Positions 59,865 through 64,000 of a stretch of DNA of 64,000 nucleotides are shown piece after piece. Made by a program: the position numbers and the translations under genes. Below the pieces are notes generated by a model, which saw nothing but the letters and a program-made list of their open reading frames with translations, was not told the DNA's origin and made no database searches. How positions within the stretch are numbered: position 1 is the stretch's first letter; every line of letters starts with the position of its first letter. Origin of the DNA: Lutraria lutraria (taxonomy: Eukaryota > Mollusca > Bivalvia > Venerida > Mactridae); assembly GCA_964023205.1 (NCBI GenBank), contig OZ026835.1, positions 39,839,083 through 39,903,082 on the forward strand, read 5' to 3'.

Positions 59865-60435
59865 TACTATTTGTACTAGTCCTTATTTATTAGGTATATT
59901 TTCATTGCCTCCTCATTGTTTTGTACAGAGAATATCCTGTTTGCATGTTTTAGAATAGCCATAGTACTATTATATACCAGTTAATTTCACTTATCATAGC
60001 ATAGTAATTGTCTGAGTTTTGGAAAGGTGTGGAATTGTGTCTCACCAAAATGTTCATGTAACAACAGCTAGTAAGTGGTGTTTGTTGTTGATGTCATGGC
60101 ACCAAATTCTGACAATTTTACAATAGGCATATTTTCTAATTCGAAGAAAGTAGGAATACTGATGGCATAGATATTTGAAAATTAGAACAAATAAAAACAC
60201 TAAGTAATTGTTTTAACTTTATGATAAGTATTAAAACTGTTTATGTTTGATCTCAGTATCAATTGAGGTTTTACTGTACTGTAACACTTCAACTGAGTTT
60301 TTATTCTACATTGAGTTATAGTTGAAAATAACAAGGTATTACTTTCTTATGCCCATATGTAGAATCAAGTGTCTGTATGGGTGTGTAAGTTTAATGACTT
60401 TGAAGCTGAAAATATTTGCACATTCTATTGACTGG
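59865..60435. other. Probable downstream intron, nothing recognised
   Basis: No module-like exons or element ends. Confidence 0.35.
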
Positions 60436-60440
60436 TTTTT

Positions 60441-62028
60441 AGCTTACCAGTGCTCATGGTGAGCTATTGTGATCGCGTGTTATCTGTTGTCTGTGCGTCT
60501 GTCAGTGCATCAGTAATTGCTTTAAGGTATCTGGCTTGGATGTCAGGTCAAATCAAGTTTCACCAATTTATAGATTTAAAAACTAAACCATAATTAAATA
60601 CTAAAATAAACCCATCATATAAAGTGCATTGCAAGTAATTTGAAACAAATATTACATTTAATTGGTCTTCTATAAACCAATATCGCACGTAATTTACAAA
60701 TTTTTGAACAACGATAACTACTCTGTATATTGGAATATATTACAACAATTTGCCTTAAAATGACTATAAATGTATCAAGCAGGGAACCATGCCTCAGTTT
60801 TTTTATAACGTCCGCAGTTTGTTAGATATTTGACTTTAAAGAAATTCCGTACCCAGAACCCCGCTGTTTATTACGTAATACTCCATAGATAAAAAATGAA
60901 AAAAATATAAAAATTCTGAGGCATGGTTCCCTAGATTAACATTTCCGCTACAAAATACCGAAACCCGCTTTGAAATCCATCATCAAATATCATCAAATTA
61001 GACGGCAATGTTAATTCGAAAATGACACCTACTGTGTTTTTTTAAGCTGAGCAATTAACAGTTAAAGTGTCTGATCATTATCGTCTCATGAAATCAACGA
61101 ATTTGACGCACCCCATTCAGTTTTGATAGCCAATCAAGATCGCTTATGTTTACGGTTCAATATTTAAAACCAGGTTTGATGTCTAGTAAGAGATTTTATA
61201 ACAATTTTTTGTCATTAATGAATTAATAGTATCATATCGTACCAATACAATGCACATTAGGCTAGAGATGTTAAATGCTGATAAGGAAAAGTCAATAAAG
61301 TGGTGCAGTATTTATCGCAATTAAACACCATTTTTGAGCGTTCGGTTAGAATTTTATGTTGTTTGGTATTAAAGTATGATATTTAATCTTTTTAAATAAC
61401 GTAAAATATCATTTTCCGTTATTATAGCGATTTTAATCAAGCCAGATACGTTAAACAACATCTCCTTCTTAAGGAGCTGGCCAATTTCAACAAGAGACTT
61501 TTAAGGGATGTTCCTTGCATGAAGCTCTACCAATAAATTTAATTTCATTATTAATTTGGGTTGCCATGGCAACCAAAAGGAAAGCCTTCAATAATATTTT
61601 TTCCAAAACCACAGGTCCTAGGGCTTAGATATTTGGTGTGTAGCATTGTCTAGTGGACCTCTACCAAGTTTGTACAAATCATGGCCCTGGGGTCAAAATT
61701 GGCTCGCCCAGGGGTAACTTGATTTTACAAAGACTTATATAGGGAAATTTTAAAAATCTTTTGGTCAAAATTGGCCCCGCCCCAGGGGTCACTTGATTTT
61801 ATATAGACTTATATAGGGAAAATTTTAAAAATCTTCTTTTCAGAAACTGCAATGCCTAGAGTTAAGATATTTGGTGTGTAGCATTGTCTAGTGGACCTCT
61901 ACCAAATTTGTTCAAATTATTGCCGTAGGGGCAAAATTGTTCCCGACCCTGGGTCACTTAATTTAACAAAGTTTTCTCTAAGAGTCTTTTTATCTGATGA
62001 GCGATATAGGGCCATCATGGCCCTCTTG
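60441..62028 (+). mobile_element. HINE-D, interrupted by a MITE
   Basis: T-run then AGCTTACCAGTGCTCATGGT, GAGCT (head hairpin), CTATTGTGATCGCGTG; tail CTGATGAGCGATATAGGGCC, ATCATGGCCCTCTTG, TTT. Shares monomers (TCTAGTGGACCTCTACCAA) with HINE-C. Split by the MITE at 60526-61450. Confidence 0.78.
60526..61450. mobile_element. 925-bp TTAA-flanked MITE nested in HINE-D
   Basis: Ends GGTATCTGGCTTG and CAAGCCAGATACG, flanked by TTAA at 60522-60525 and 61451-61454. HINE-C has the uninterrupted site ACTTAAAACAACATCTCC near 53515. Inside is another inverted pair, AGGGAACCATGCCTCAG (60782) against CTGAGGCATGGTTCCCT (60917). No transposase. TTAA duplication suggests piggyBac-type mobilisation. Confidence 0.85.
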
Positions 62029-62029
62029 T

Positions 62030-62718
62030 TTAAGTATCAAATACTTATGATTTTCTGGTGATAATTTAATTACGAGATCTTAATTATAAGAACTTAATTT
62101 CAAGACTGGAAAGCAGATACCAATACATATACGCAGATAAATCTATGATTCAATTACTGCTATCAATAAACAGAAAAAATGTCACACAAAAACACAATAT
62201 GAGTATTGCAGTGAAGGACTCTTTCTATTAGCTTAATTAAGACGTAAAGTTCTATATGGCATTGATATACATATGTAAGTAATTTTCACGTTGTGTCACT
62301 ATTACATTTCAATGATGTCAATTAACTTTATTTAAATGATCATTGCATATTTTATACATTCAATGAACTTATATTTTCATCTTATACATTATGGCATACA
62401 TTTGACGTAAGCATTTTGTAGTGTTAGTGTAAATACGCCCGTCAACGTGCATGATAGTATTGATACTCAGTTTATTTTTCATTCAACAAACAGAAACCCG
62501 TTTATTACGAGCACCAGGTTTATCTCGAGCAATAAGTCTGGTCCAATGACTCCTTGAGATAATGAGGTTTTACTGTATGTGATAAAATCATTCAAATGTT
62601 TGATAAATTGATTCCTTTTATTGCTTATTACATGGGTTGATTTAGAAGTAACACGTCTTCTTCATGTACGCTACACATTTAGTGATCATTATACACCGCA
62701 AATGAAGTTTGAGAGGGG
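62030..62718. other. Unannotated DNA
   Basis: Nothing recognised. Confidence 0.35.
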
Positions 62719-62721
62719 GTA

Positions 62722-63769
62722 CAGTACGGTTCGGGTGATTTGTCTGATTTTCGCGAATCGCCGCGGAATTAAAATCACGCTAAGCCACAGGTAGATCACT
62801 TCAACGCGGCGATTTGAATTTTGGCTGTCGCGTTCAGAGTGACGATGATCGACGGAGACCATCACCAATGAAGGGCAATAATTCGCGGTGGATTGCGGCG
62901 ACGTTCGCTCAACCCGGTGATACGTGATGTCGCCTCTTAAGTTTACTCAAAACTTACGAATTTCTTGTCAATAACAGTGTTATTTACAGATTATTTAATT
63001 GCGCTTTTGTGAACAAATTGTTACCTGATATGTGTGAAAAATTAGCGTTGACATAAATTATAATCAAGGAGTGTTGAGAACTAAATAGCAGTTGATGAGC
63101 TTTAATTAATCTGTCAGCTTTCGTATATTATTGCGCGAAATAATATTACATGTAAACAGTGGTCTGGTTTTATTGATTAGAGCACAGAGCTACATAGGTA
63201 AAATGAGAGACTGCGACTCGGTCTAAATTCTCGCCCTGGTACTCGATATATAAAACACTAAAAATAGACATATGAATCTCGCCCTGTACGTAACGCTGCA
63301 TATGTAAAACATAGCTACACAGTTAAAAAATACAAACTCACTTAGCAATTCGCCGATTTTTCTACATATTTACTTCAAGAATGGGATTTCCTACTTGACA
63401 AAATTTAATCAGATGTCCGGATTTCAGTCGGTCTTGGCTGAAGGATTTAGTAAGTGTTAAATCCTGAATTATCTTACCATGTGACTGTTTTCGGAAAATG
63501 AACGGTCAACAGAAAGCGAAAGTAGAAGAAAGATTCACAATTGAATAAATATAATTTTAGCTACTTGAGAGTCGGCTTTAGACGTTCGCGAATCACCGTG
63601 ATCCATCGCTATCAAAGATTACCGACTGATAATAAGTCATAAACGCGGTGAATAGCGACATTGTGGTGATTTGCGTTTTTTTCCAGATCGATGCCGCTAC
63701 GGGTGATAAATTGCCGATTACGAACGCGGGGGAAACGCGAAAATCGGATAAATCACCCCAACCATACTG
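62722..63769. mobile_element. 1.05-kb TA-flanked TIR element
   Basis: Ends CAGTACGGTTCGGGTGATTT and the inverse AAATCACCCCAACCATACTG; inverted similarity extends about 35 bp to CGATTTTCGCG. TA at 62720-62721 and 63770-63771. The interior is rich in CGCGGCGATT/AATCGCC words on both strands. No transposase. A 3' fragment of the same family lies at 33781. Confidence 0.78.
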
Positions 63770-63771
63770 TA

Positions 63772-63980
63772 TATTGGAGTCAATCTGTCGGTCAGTCGTT
63801 GGTTGGTCCATCCGTCCGCATAAAGTTTGTGGAGCGAACTACTTCCACATTTTTAAGCTATTGCAATGAAACTTGAAATATGTCATCACCATCAAGTGTA
63901 GATGTGCAATAGTGTACTATTGCAGTATTAGTGTCAAAGCAGCGGCGGAGTTATTAGTCACCTCTGTGACAGCTCTAGTT
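63772..63980 (+). mobile_element. Short Helentron-like element, family E-related
   Basis: TATTGGAGTCAATCTGTCGG, TCAGTCGTTGGTTGGTCC recall the head-proximal part of family E. The tail has GTCACCTCTGTGAC hairpin then AGCTCTAGTT. Only a remnant of one monomer; the 5' end is missing or fused to the preceding TIR element. Confidence 0.6.
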
Positions 63981-64000
63981 TTGTTATATCATATGATTTA

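Overview
The window looks like AT-rich, intron-rich, repeat-dense animal nuclear DNA, most probably from a marine bivalve or other mollusc. That placement is inference. It rests on several interspersed repeats with T-run/AGCTCAC heads, CGTCCGTCGTCC motifs and GGCCCTCTTG tails, on tRNA-derived SINEs, and on phase-1 exons encoding small Cys-rich and thrombospondin type-1 modules. Most open reading frames here are chance frames or repeat shadows. No bacterial-type operons, CRISPR arrays or intact tRNA/rRNA genes were seen.

Layout. 1-2,412: repeat debris, a TTAA-flanked MITE and a reversed tandem-monomer element. 2,420-13,046 and 34,379-43,363: two arms of a large inverted duplication, with a shared core of about 6.6 kb separated by about 21.3 kb. 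Before duplication the core already held a 1.4-kb TIR element, a 190-bp palindromic MITE and a decayed piggyBac-type transposase gene. After duplication the left arm gained a Helentron-like element (HINE-A1) and a 5'-truncated LINE. The right arm gained HINE-B1 and a 1.2-kb palindromic hAT-type element. Each insertion has its empty site preserved in the opposite arm.

13,047-34,378: the spacer between the arms. It holds no convincing host gene. It contains a LINE tail fossil, two SINE families, a short TIR MITE, a minisatellite, a mariner fossil with TIRs, and several unclassified inverted-repeat elements.

43,364-64,000: a MITE at the duplication edge, HINE-B2, an AT-rich minisatellite, then part of a plus-strand gene (46,032-59,859). 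Seven exons are visible: three six-cysteine EB/EGF-like modules, three TSP1 modules, and one more EB-like module. Every exon is flanked by phase-1 introns. This suggests a modular secreted or membrane-anchored protein; the first and last exons were not found. Its introns are loaded with HINEs, hAT-type MITEs, a 1.1-kb TA-flanked TIR element and a SINE. The right end holds a HINE interrupted by a TTAA-flanked MITE, then a 1-kb TIR element.

The most interesting signals are the inverted duplication, which serves as an internal clock for four transposon insertions, and a common architecture in unrelated repeat families. In that architecture a 5'-terminal strand can pair with a local hairpin arm or with a 3'-subterminal copy, followed by a tail hairpin and a short CTTG or CTAG end.
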